Origin: an uncultured Magnetococcales bacterium
Lineage (GTDB): Bacteria; Pseudomonadota; Magnetococcia; Magnetococcales; Magnetaquicoccaceae
Assembly (NCBI GenBank): GCA_903913345.1
Contig: CAIWLA010000453.1
Span: forward strand, 1 to 18,676
Length of the DNA: 18,676 bases
Direction of reading: 5' to 3'
This document shows positions 7,135-13,714 of this stretch, in pieces. Each line of letters starts with the position of its first letter. Within the stretch, counting starts at the first letter, position 1. The position numbers were made by a program, and so were the translations under genes. The notes under the pieces are model-generated. The model worked only from the letters and a program-made list of their open reading frames with translations. It was not told where the DNA came from and searched no databases.

Positions 7135-9197
7135 CAGAGTTCCTCCGGAATGGTGGGGGGATTGCCCACCGGCAAAAAAAGCATAAAGCACGCGCCCTGG
7201 TCAGGCCCATTTTCCGCCCGCACCGATCCGCCATGGGCCTCGACGATGGAGCGCACAATGGCCAGCCCCAGGCCAAAACCGGTGACCGTCGATTCCGTCT
7301 TGCCACGGGTAAATTTTTCAAACAACTGCTTTTCCATGCCGGGGGGCAGTCCGGGACCGTTGTCACGGACGGAAACCACCACAAACCCCTCCTCCCATCG
7401 GGCGGAGAGTGTGATCAGGGAACCCGGCGGGGTATACTTGGCGGCGTTTTCCAGTAAATTATTAAAAACCCGTTCCATCAACCCGCTGTCCAGTTCCAGC
7501 AGGGGAAGGTCGGGGGGCAAGTCGATACGCACGGTATGCCGCGCCAGAATCGGGGTGCAATGTCCCATGGAGACCCCGATCACCTCTTCCAAAGTCTGCC
7601 AGCTTCGGTTCAGGACCACATTGCCCAACTGCATCCGGGCCATGTCCAGCAGATTGTTGGCCATGGTGACGGTCCGGGAGACCTCATCCCGAATGGCCTG
7701 GGCCAGACCGGCCTGGGGTTCGGGCAAGGTGGGCCTGGCCATGCAGAGGGCATCCGTCAGACCGGTAATGACCGTCAACGGGGTACGCAAATCGTGGGAG
7801 ATGGCCGACAACAGGGCATTGCGCAGCCGTTCCGACTCCATGTCCACCTGGGCCTCCTGCGCCAGAACCACATAATGGACCCGTTCCAGGGTAATGGCAA
7901 TCAAGGTGGCACTGGTATCCAGCAATTGCCTCTGTTCCAGTGGCAACTCCCAGATCTGTTCATCCGGAACCACGACCAGCACTCCGCACAGGCGCGTGGG
8001 TGCCTTGAGTGGCACACACAGCAGAGGAGCAGAGGGGATGCCCTTTCTCTCCAACCCGGTGCTTTGCCCGTGGTCGAAGCTCCACTGGGCCATGGCAAGG
8101 GCCGTCTCATCCAGGGGAGTGGAACCCGCCACCCGCACCAGTTGCGTCTCCGATCCCGGTACGCAAACGGCCACGGCGGCATTGAATCCCTGTTTGATAA
8201 AGCGTTGGCAAATGGCGACAATCTGCTCCACGCTCAAGGCACTGGAGAGATCCCGCGACATTTCATAGAGTGCCCGCATCCGTTGTTCCCGTTTGCCCGC
8301 CACCGCCGCCTGGAATTGCAGACCGGCGGTCAGCTGTCCCACCACCAGGGCCACGATCAGCATCACCGTGAAGGTCACCAGATATTGCGCGTCATGGACC
8401 GCAAAGGTGAAACGGGGGGGGACGAAAAAAAAGTCGAAGGCGGCCACAGAGAGAAAGGCCGAGAGAACCGCTGCCCCCCGACCCAGGCGAACGGCCGAAA
8501 AGACCACCGACAACAAGAAGATCATGACAATGTTGGCCAGATCCAGGCGATCATGCAGCGGTGTGCTTCCAGCCGTGACCAGGGCCACGACCAGCACCGC
8601 CAGTCCATACGGGTGCCAGGCGGTAGTGGATCGCTGCCCTTTGGGCAGCAGATGCGACAGGGTGCCCTCTGTTTCCTCTTCATCACGGGCGACCTGGAGG
8701 AGTTCCAGGTCCGGGGCCAACCGGCCAATCTTTTCGGCAAAACCGTGCTGCCACGGCAGCCGCCGATAACGGTCCCGTCCCACCAGCAGGGTGCCCAGGT
8801 GGTGCTTCCGGGCATAGGTGATGGCGACATCCACGGCATCCAGTCCGGCGGGATTGGCCGTTTGTGCCCCCATCTCCTGAGCCATGGCCAGGATACCCAG
8901 GATACGGGCACGCGCCGATTCCGGCAGGGTCTGCATGGATGGCGTCTCGATGGCGATGGCATGCCAGGGCGCACCGGTTTGGGTGACCCGGCGGGCGGCG
9001 CGAAGGATCAGCTTTTCGCTGTCCGGTCCCGGTCCCACGCAAACCAGTACCGCTTCCCGGGCCAGCCAGCCGGGAGCGGGAGGGGAACCGGTCCTCTCAT
9101 TCTGTTGTTCCAAGGCAATCCATCCCATGGCAGCATCCCGTTCGCCGACCAGTCTAGCGGGTTCGATCCCGCATCGCCAGTTCAATCGCCAGTTCAA
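7134..9197 (-). CDS. kdpD: KdpD-type sensor histidine kinase lacking the N-terminal KdpD domain
   Basis: The 687-residue protein aligns in order with the C-terminal three quarters of KdpD (E. coli KdpD is about 890). It has a Usp-like domain (about 47-170, starting REAVLVCVGPGPDSEKLI), the DUF4118 four-helix membrane region (about 198-295, with FDFFFVPPRFTFAVHDAQYLVTF), and a GAF-like region (about 310-440). The kinase core follows: H468 in SAISHDLRTPLT, N-box NNLLENAAKYTPP, DNGPG at 612-616 and GFGLGL at 640-645. The ATP-binding N-terminal KdpD domain with its Walker A motif is absent, and an in-frame stop at 9212-9210 prevents any upstream extension. The furthest start is TTG at 9197, at the edge of a 12-bp tandem duplication; ATG at 9128 (residue 24) is an alternative. 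Neither has a strong ribosome binding site. The upstream gene ends 12 bp earlier, suggesting one operon. Confidence 0.88.
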   Translation of the reverse strand: MNWRLNWRCGIEPARLVGERDAAMGWIALEQQNERTGSPPAPGWLAREAVLVCVGPGPDSEKLILRAARRVTQTGAPWHAIAIETPSMQTLPESARARILGILAMAQEMGAQTANPAGLDAVDVAITYARKHHLGTLLVGRDRYRRLPWQHGFAEKIGRLAPDLELLQVARDEEETEGTLSHLLPKGQRSTTAWHPYGLAVLVVALVTAGSTPLHDRLDLANIVMIFLLSVVFSAVRLGRGAAVLSAFLSVAAFDFFFVPPRFTFAVHDAQYLVTFTVMLIVALVVGQLTAGLQFQAAVAGKREQRMRALYEMSRDLSSALSVEQIVAICQRFIKQGFNAAVAVCVPGSETQLVRVAGSTPLDETALAMAQWSFDHGQSTGLERKGIPSAPLLCVPLKAPTRLCGVLVVVPDEQIWELPLEQRQLLDTSATLIAITLERVHYVVLAQEAQVDMESERLRNALLSAISHDLRTPLTVITGLTDALCMARPTLPEPQAGLAQAIRDEVSRTVTMANNLLDMARMQLGNVVLNRSWQTLEEVIGVSMGHCTPILARHTVRIDLPPDLPLLELDSGLMERVFNNLLENAAKYTPPGSLITLSARWEEGFVVVSVRDNGPGLPPGMEKQLFEKFTRGKTESTVTGFGLGLAIVRSIVEAHGGSVRAENGPDQGACFMLFLPVGNPPTIPEEL
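9174..9197. repeat. Perfect 12-bp tandem duplication at the kdpD 5' end
   Basis: TCGCCAGTTCAA occurs twice back to back (9174-9185 and 9186-9197). On the coding strand it gives the repeated residues (M/L)NWR-LNWR, and each copy begins with TTG, so either copy could supply the start codon. Confidence 0.9.
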
Positions 9198-9209
9198 GAT
9201 GCAGGAGGC

Positions 9210-9476
9210 TCAAAATGTGGCAGTGTGGGCAAAGGGTGCCTGGTCCAGGCTGATCCCCATGCGAAACGATTTATTGGTCGGGGTGGGTGATGGACACGGC
9301 ATCTCCGTGCTGGCCACTGCATAGCCCGAATGGTTGGGGCCGCTCACTCCATGGGCAGAGGCCAGCGGATGGACCGTGCCCCCATCCAGTTGGCTGGTCA
9401 GATAGGCCACAGGCCAGGCGAGCAGCAACAGGGTGGCCAGGGCAATGCCAATCTTCCGATAATCATTGGTTTTCAT
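9210..9476 (-). CDS. Small membrane-anchored or secreted protein of unknown function (88 aa)
   Basis: This is an 88-residue unrecognised protein encoded between kup1 and kdpD on the same strand. The start at 9476 is supported by a GGAGAAA ribosome binding site six bases upstream. Residues about 9-27 (IGIALATLLLLAWPVAYL) form one hydrophobic helix after a short basic N-terminus (MKTNDYRK), so the remaining 60 residues should lie outside the membrane or in the periplasm. The tail has one cysteine, a PCPSPTPT proline-rich stretch and several His residues. The stop is 12 bp before the kdpD start and the gap to kup1 is 98 bp, so it probably belongs to a kup1-orf88-kdpD-kdpE unit. I considered a remnant of KdpC, which also has one N-terminal helix, but saw no KdpC motifs. 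Confidence 0.65.
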   Translation of the reverse strand: MKTNDYRKIGIALATLLLLAWPVAYLTSQLDGGTVHPLASAHGVSGPNHSGYAVASTEMPCPSPTPTNKSFRMGISLDQAPFAHTATF

Positions 9477-9574
9477 GTCTGTTTCTCCAATAAAAGTAAA
9501 ATGATGGTCTCTGTAGCAAACGCGGTCATCGTCGAACGTTGACAGACTGTACGCGGTGAATGGCCAAAAGGGTT

Positions 9575-11533
9575 TCATGATTCCAGACTGCCCAGGACAA
9601 TACGGGTACCCATGTCCACCACCCGCAGGGGGGGCAGTTTGAAAAAGTCGGTGGCACTTTCGGCATTCCTGAGCAGGGCCAGAAACAATTTCAGCCGCCA
9701 GTTCGCCATCTCCGGGTGCCGACCGGCCACATAGCTGGCCTTGCCCAGGAAAAAGTGGGTATCCTCCAGGGCGACCGGTTCTGCGCCCACCTGTCGACAG
9801 TCGGTCAATGCCTTGGGTAAATCCACCGTTTCCATGTAACCATAGTGGACCTTGATGCGGTAACATTCGTTGAACAAAATGTCCACGCTGGTCCGTTCTT
9901 CTTCCGTTACATAAGGAATTTCCTCGGTCTGCACGCTCAACAGGATCACCCGCTCATGCAGGGTCATGGAATGCTGTAACATTTGCACCATGGCCGAGGG
10001 GGCCACATGGGCATTCTGGGCCATAAAAACGGCGGTACCGGGTATCCGGTTGATGGACATCGAACCGAGTTGGCGCAAGAAGGGTTCCAGCGGGATTTCC
10101 GCCTTGCGCATGGCCCGGCGTACCAAATCCTGTCCCTTGCGCCAAGTGGACATCAGGGAGAAGGTGACTGCCCCCATGGCCAGGGGAAACCACCCGCCAT
10201 CCATAAACTTGAGGGCATTGGCACCAAAGAAACCCAGATCCACGGAGAGAAAGAGCAGCAGGAGGGGCATGGCCAGCCACCAACTCCAGGAAAACAGATG
10301 TTTCAGTACAATGCCGAAGGCCAGACTGGTCACCGCGATCATGGTGCCGGTCACCGCAATACCATAGGCCGCCGCCAGATTGTCGGAACTCTTGAAACCG
10401 AGCACCGCCCCCGTCACCGCGATCAACAACAGCCAATTGGTAATCGGCACATAAATTTGTCCGAATTGCGAGGAAGAGGTATGGATCACTTGCAGACGCG
10501 GCAGATAACCCAACAGCATGGCCTGCCGGGTGGCGGAAAAGGCCCCGGAAATCACCGCCTGCGAGGCAATGATGGTGGCCGCTGTGGCCAACGCGACCAT
10601 GGGCAACATTCCCCAGTTGGGTACGCACAGGTAGAACGGATTTTTCGCCATGGCCGGATCCCCCAGAATCAAGGCTCCCTGGCCCAGATAGTTCAAGATC
10701 AAGGCGGGAAACACAAACAGGCCCCAGGACCAGTTGATGGCCGATTTGCCAAAATGGCCCATGTCCGCATAGAGGGCTTCGGCCCCGGTCACCGCCAGAA
10801 AGACCGATCCCAGCACCATGAAGGTATCGCCGCCAGTACTGCCGAACAAAAACCGGATCCCGTATACCGGGTTCAGGGCCACCAGAATGGCTGGATGCAG
10901 GAATATCTCTTTCAACCCGACCAAGGCGATGGCCAAAAACCAGACCATCAGGATGGGACCGAAAAAACGCCCAATCTTGTCAGTCCCCTTGCTCTGAAAG
11001 AAAAAGAGCAAAAAGATGACCGAGAGAGTGATGGGAATAATGTACGGTTGAAAAGCGGGGGTGACAACCTCCAATCCCTCCACCGCCGACAACACCGAAA
11101 TGGCCGGGGTGATCACGCCATCCCCAAAAAAGAGCGACACCCCGATCATGCCGACCACCATGATGATGCGCTGCATGCGGACATTGCCCTGGGTAAACTT
11201 TCTGGCCAGGGCCACCAGCACCAGATTGCCCCCTTCCCCCTGGTCGTCGGCCCGCATGATGAAAAACTGGTATTTCACCGTCAGCACAATCATCAAAGTC
11301 CAGAGGATGAGGGAGATAACCCCCAACACATTGTCTGGGGTGGGCACGGCTGCGTGTGCGCCGCCCAGTGCCTCCTTGACCGAATACAGGGGGCTGGTGC
11401 CGATGTCGCCGAACACCACGCCAATGGCACCGATCATCAAGGTGAATAACCGGCTGTGTTGCGCCTGTTCCACGGGTTGACACCCGGAAAGGCCATCCCA
11501 TACAGCGGGTTTTTGACAAACAGAAACGTCCAC
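9575..11533 (-). CDS. kup: Kup-family low-affinity potassium uptake transporter (copy 1)
   Basis: Kup is an inner-membrane K+/H+ symporter with about 12 transmembrane helices and a cytoplasmic C-terminal domain. This 652-residue copy carries the family signatures GVVFGDIGTSPLYSVKEALGG (from residue 38), DGVITPAISVLSAVEGLEVVTP and ALYADMGHFG, and ends DMGTRIVLGSLES. I chose the GTG at 11533 because a perfect AGGAGGT (11538-11544) lies four bases upstream. A TTG at 11602 would add 23 residues with no support. Compared with copy 2 it has a longer N-terminus (MDVSVCQKPAVWDGLSGCQ...). The body is very similar to copy 2, suggesting an old tandem duplication. It is the first gene of a likely operon with orf88, kdpD and kdpE. 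Confidence 0.93.
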   Translation of the reverse strand: MDVSVCQKPAVWDGLSGCQPVEQAQHSRLFTLMIGAIGVVFGDIGTSPLYSVKEALGGAHAAVPTPDNVLGVISLILWTLMIVLTVKYQFFIMRADDQGEGGNLVLVALARKFTQGNVRMQRIIMVVGMIGVSLFFGDGVITPAISVLSAVEGLEVVTPAFQPYIIPITLSVIFLLFFFQSKGTDKIGRFFGPILMVWFLAIALVGLKEIFLHPAILVALNPVYGIRFLFGSTGGDTFMVLGSVFLAVTGAEALYADMGHFGKSAINWSWGLFVFPALILNYLGQGALILGDPAMAKNPFYLCVPNWGMLPMVALATAATIIASQAVISGAFSATRQAMLLGYLPRLQVIHTSSSQFGQIYVPITNWLLLIAVTGAVLGFKSSDNLAAAYGIAVTGTMIAVTSLAFGIVLKHLFSWSWWLAMPLLLLFLSVDLGFFGANALKFMDGGWFPLAMGAVTFSLMSTWRKGQDLVRRAMRKAEIPLEPFLRQLGSMSINRIPGTAVFMAQNAHVAPSAMVQMLQHSMTLHERVILLSVQTEEIPYVTEEERTSVDILFNECYRIKVHYGYMETVDLPKALTDCRQVGAEPVALEDTHFFLGKASYVAGRHPEMANWRLKLFLALLRNAESATDFFKLPPLRVVDMGTRIVLGSLES

Positions 11534-11653
11534 AGATACCTCCTGGCAGATGGGATTGAAATATGGATCACATGCTAGAAGGTTCCATGTCAAAACGGGC
11601 AATAAACTTGAACGGTAAATATTAAAATTTTATCAACAATTTACAATCCGTTG

Positions 11654-11671
11654 TCTTGATAAAATCTTGAT
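11654..11671 (+). promoter_or_regulatory. Direct repeat TCTTGAT-N4-TCTTGAT upstream of kup1
   Basis: Two identical heptamers (11654-11660 and 11665-11671) are spaced 11 bp start to start, one helical turn, in the AT-rich region about 120 bp upstream of the kup1 start. Tandem half-sites with this period are typical of OmpR-family regulators, so KdpE is a natural candidate binder; this is inference. The same heptamer recurs at 11788-11794 and upstream of kup3. Confidence 0.45.
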
Positions 11672-11722
11672 GTTTTTGAACCTGTTTTTAATCCGGGCGA
11701 CATCCATTCGATGGCAGGGAAA

Positions 11723-11756
11723 GGGGGGATTGCCAGGGGAAATGGGGGAATGGGGG
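11723..11756 (+). other. Potential G-quadruplex
   Basis: Four G-runs of 6, 4, 5 and 5 bases (11723-11728, 11736-11739, 11744-11748, 11752-11756) are separated by loops of 7, 4 and 3 bases. This fits the standard G4 pattern on the plus strand, about 190-220 bp upstream of the kup1 start. Confidence 0.5.
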
Positions 11757-11787
11757 AGGTGGAGCGGGCAGAAAACAGTCGGAGAAA

Positions 11788-11794
11788 TCTTGAT
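11788..11794 (+). promoter_or_regulatory. Third TCTTGAT motif in the kup1 upstream region
   Basis: This is a single TCTTGAT followed by a T-run, the same heptamer as the direct repeat at 11654-11671. It lies just beyond the stop codon of the kup remnant. Confidence 0.35.
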
Positions 11795-11807
11795 TTTTTC
11801 TGGACAG

Positions 11808-11852
11808 TCAGTCCGGGTCACCCAGGACAATAGGGGTACCCATGTCCACCGC
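11808..11852 (-). pseudogene. Remnant of a kup 3' end
   Basis: On the minus strand this reads AVDMGTPIVLGDPD followed by TGA, matching the C-termini of Kup1 (VVDMGTRIVLGSLES) and Kup2 (VVDMGTHIVLGDPE). At the DNA level, positions 11821-11850 match 9591-9620 in kup1 and 13728-13757 in kup2 with one mismatch each. Similarity stops abruptly at about 11852, and no other kup sequence is found upstream of it. It is a leftover of a deleted or displaced kup copy, or a duplicated insertion boundary. Confidence 0.8.
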
Positions 11853-12003
11853 AAAGTGGACCCCATCGTCGAGACAAGACACCATCCGAATTCGGAGTGG
11901 AACGGGTGCTGACCAACAAAAACGCTACCGATATCCCTGGCGGAGTGTTATCATGCTTCGTCCATTTGTCACGCGGGTTCCACCAGACGACTTGGCATAA
12001 AAA

Positions 12004-12027
12004 GGGATGACATCCCAGCATTTTTTT
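12004..12027 (+). terminator. Hairpin followed by a T-run (terminator-like or operator)
   Basis: GGGATG-A-CATCCC (12004-12016) is a perfect inverted repeat preceded by five A residues and followed after AGCA by seven T residues. It would act as an intrinsic terminator for plus-strand transcription. It ends about 17 bp before the ribosome binding site of the next gene, so it could instead be an attenuator or an operator for the cassette. Confidence 0.4.
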
Positions 12028-12056
12028 CGGATTTCGATTGGTCAGGAGGTTGCTTG

Positions 12057-12083
12057 ATGACCTGTGTTGCCATTCCCCATTAG
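12057..12083 (+). CDS. Eight-codon open frame (MTCVAIPH) ending in TAG, in frame with the nucleotidyltransferase gene
   Basis: A strong AGGAGGT (12044-12050) precedes ATG 12057, the best translation start in this region. The frame reaches TAG at 12081 after eight codons and then continues in the same frame into the following gene. It is either a leader peptide or the true start of the next gene, interrupted by a nonsense codon. Confidence 0.5.
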   Translation: MTCVAIPH

Positions 12084-12095
12084 ACTGTTAATGGC

Positions 12096-12638
12096 GTGTT
12101 GCCACCGATCAACTCCATTTCTGGGTTTTCACCTGAGCGTTCACCCTACCGGGTCGCTCTGGATGCTTTGGTGCAGAGGTATGCCACATCCGAGAAACGA
12201 CAAAAGATACTGGGCGGATTTCTGTGCTATCGGGCTGAACTACATGCCATCGGACTGGTCCGGGGCTTTCAATGGCTGGATGGAAGCTTTCTGGAACAGG
12301 TTGAAGTCCTGGAAAATCGTCCCCCAAATGATATGGATGTCGTTACCTTTTCTTATATGCCAACCGATGAGAGTCAGGAGACTCTACTCTCAAAAAACAG
12401 TCGATTGTTCAACCCTCGTACATCCAAAACAGATTATTGGGTGGATGGTTACGTCACATTTCTGGGTCCAGATGAACTGGAGTCGCTGGTTGAGAGGATG
12501 ACTTATTGGTACAGCTTATGGTCCCATAGACGGAATCAAGCGTGGAAAGGGTTCCTTCAAATTGACTTGGCCCCCGATAAAGACGCCAATGCTAAAGAGA
12601 TCCTAAACGCCATTGAAAACAATGGAGATCATCCATGA
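12096..12638 (+). CDS. MNT-like nucleotidyltransferase, DUF6932-like; start region interrupted by TAG
   Basis: The predicted 180-residue product has a nucleotidyltransferase-like motif: WLDGSFLE with G63-S64, then D79-M-D81 in PPNDMDVVTF, then KGFLQIDL with a possible third acidic residue, D157. This layout matches small MNT-type/DUF6932-like proteins. From memory of that family, an N-terminus like NGVLPPI...SPxRSPYR is typical, and the residues just before GTG 12096 (TVNG) continue this pattern. So the ancestral start is probably ATG 12057, which has the strong ribosome binding site, with TAG 12081 a later nonsense mutation. GTG 12096 or TTG 12099 are the only in-frame starts after the stop and have no good ribosome binding site. 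Base composition is visibly AT-richer than the flanking kup genes, suggesting acquisition. The stop overlaps the next start (ATGA), so the two products probably act together. Substrate unknown. Confidence 0.65.
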   Translation: MLPPINSISGFSPERSPYRVALDALVQRYATSEKRQKILGGFLCYRAELHAIGLVRGFQWLDGSFLEQVEVLENRPPNDMDVVTFSYMPTDESQETLLSKNSRLFNPRTSKTDYWVDGYVTFLGPDELESLVERMTYWYSLWSHRRNQAWKGFLQIDLAPDKDANAKEILNAIENNGDHP

Positions 12639-13543
12639 ATTATCAAGAGCACCAATACCTTTTGGCTGAACGTGGCACATTGGAACGCTTTCTGGAAAAA
12701 ACACCGGCAAGAGATGTTATCGACCGTATAGGCTTTGAAGCCCGTCTGGAGTGGGTCAAGAAGGCGTTGGAAAAAGCAGGCCGTTCTGCAAGGCGTGAGC
12801 CTCTCCGTGCCCAGTTGACATTCCGTGGCCCGCCGGTAGTAGAAAGTCGCGGTATTTTTGCGGAGTTTTCTGCATCAGTGGTTGACAAATTTGCCGATAC
12901 GGTGGCGGCCTTCGCCGCCAGTCTGGCCAACCCTCTTGCCCCATCTGGTGCCATCTCCAACCGCACCCAATATCAACTGCTGGTTACTGGAACGACGGTC
13001 GGCTCTTTCGGTTTTGAGTTGGAAGAGCATTGCGTCGATTCTCCATTGGATTTGGGCTTGCCCTCTCCTGTGGAAGAAGCCATTGACCATGTGCGTATCC
13101 TGATGCAAGCCTCCATCGGTACGGATGACGAAGCATTGGCTGATGCTGCAACAGGGATGGACTCCCGTGCCGTCAAATACCTTTTCGATTTTATAGACGC
13201 TTTGGCAAACCATGACGCAGTCTGCGCTTTGACCTTTGGTCAACACTCCTTCCGATTTCAGGACACGAATGAGGTTCGTCGCAGCCTCAAGCGATTGAGC
13301 CAGGACAACCTGCACGAGCAAGAGCAAACATTCGATGGTCTATTCCTGGGTGTCCTGCCGCAAAAACGGGAATTCGAATTCCGAATTCTCCCTGAGGAGC
13401 AGATTATCCGTGGCAAAGTCAACAAGGTCATTGTAAACCCATCCGATATCAATCAAAATTTGGAAAGGCCCTGCCAAATTACAGTACAGATGACCCGTGT
13501 TGGTGATGCCCGCCCCCGTTACTCCCTCCTTGCGTTTAAATAA
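12635..13543 (+). CDS. Uncharacterised protein paired with the nucleotidyltransferase (302 aa)
   Basis: I do not recognise this protein. Its ATG overlaps the upstream stop in an ATGA, and GGAG lies seven bases before it, so the two genes form a coupled pair. The N-terminal 55 residues look helical and charged (ERGTLERFLEKTPARDVIDRIGFEARLEWVKKALEKA). The middle has LTFRGPPVVESRGIFAEFSASVVDKFADTVAAFAASL and a region ending SRAVKYLFDFIDALANHD. The C-terminal 100 residues look strand-rich and end TVQMTRVGDARPRYSLLAF. There is no signal peptide or membrane helix, so it should be cytoplasmic. By analogy with MNT/HEPN pairs it could be the target or effector partner, but no HEPN RxxxxH motif is evident. 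Composition is AT-richer than the neighbours, as for its partner. Confidence 0.7.
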   Translation: MNYQEHQYLLAERGTLERFLEKTPARDVIDRIGFEARLEWVKKALEKAGRSARREPLRAQLTFRGPPVVESRGIFAEFSASVVDKFADTVAAFAASLANPLAPSGAISNRTQYQLLVTGTTVGSFGFELEEHCVDSPLDLGLPSPVEEAIDHVRILMQASIGTDDEALADAATGMDSRAVKYLFDFIDALANHDAVCALTFGQHSFRFQDTNEVRRSLKRLSQDNLHEQEQTFDGLFLGVLPQKREFEFRILPEEQIIRGKVNKVIVNPSDINQNLERPCQITVQMTRVGDARPRYSLLAFK

Positions 13544-13593
13544 TCTCCTCCCAGACCCTATCCACCCTTTTCTTTTAATAATTCTCATCTATT

Positions 13594-13643
13594 AGGGGTC
13601 AAGGGGGATTGTCCCCCTGGTGGGGTCCAGAGGCAATGCCCCC
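13594..13643. repeat. REP-like palindromic intergenic repeat, copy A
   Basis: A hairpin AGGGGGA-TTG-TCCCCCT (13602-13618) is followed by GGTGGGGTC and an AGGCAATGCCCCC segment. The same order of elements occurs in reverse orientation at 18582-18627. It lies between the convergent cassette and kup2 and could end transcription from both sides. Confidence 0.7.
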
Positions 13644-13714
13644 GTTTTGGCCCAAACGACAATCAAGGCCGAGGAATGAATGGTTGCCGGGAAATGGCGA
13701 TCTTTGTCTGACCT

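Larger units (their letters stand above)
11534..12056. other. Intergenic region between kup1 and the nucleotidyltransferase cassette
   Basis: About 520 bp with no convincing gene. From left to right it holds the kup1 ribosome binding site, an AT-rich stretch (11605-11680) that is the best place for a kup1 promoter, three TCTTGAT motifs, a run of four G-tracts, a remnant of a kup 3' end, a 12-bp palindrome TCCGAATTCGGA (11885-11896), and a hairpin followed by T residues just before the cassette. No single -35/-10 pair is strong enough to assign. Confidence 0.6.

Noticed and set aside
9155..9180. tRNA 3'-end-like sequence (GCGGGTTCGATCCCGC followed by ATCGCCA)
   Set aside because: The T-loop would be one base short and no D-arm, anticodon arm or acceptor strand can be built upstream. 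It lies inside the kdpD 5' region and is likely chance.
7536..9290. A 584-codon plus-strand open frame opposite kdpD
   Set aside because: It is a Gly/His/Gln-rich shadow of kdpD with no domain and no ribosome binding site.
9210..9476. orf88 as a truncated KdpC
   Set aside because: Only the single N-terminal helix is similar. No KdpC sequence motifs are visible and the length is less than half.
9983..11449. A 488-codon plus-strand open frame opposite kup1
   Set aside because: It is low-complexity and rich in Gly, His and Gln, and a similar shadow exists opposite kup2 and kup3. It mirrors Kup codon usage, not a gene.
12064..12501. Alternative 145-codon frame overlapping the nucleotidyltransferase gene
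   Set aside because: It has no recognisable motif, while the chosen frame carries GS...DxD and couples to the next gene.
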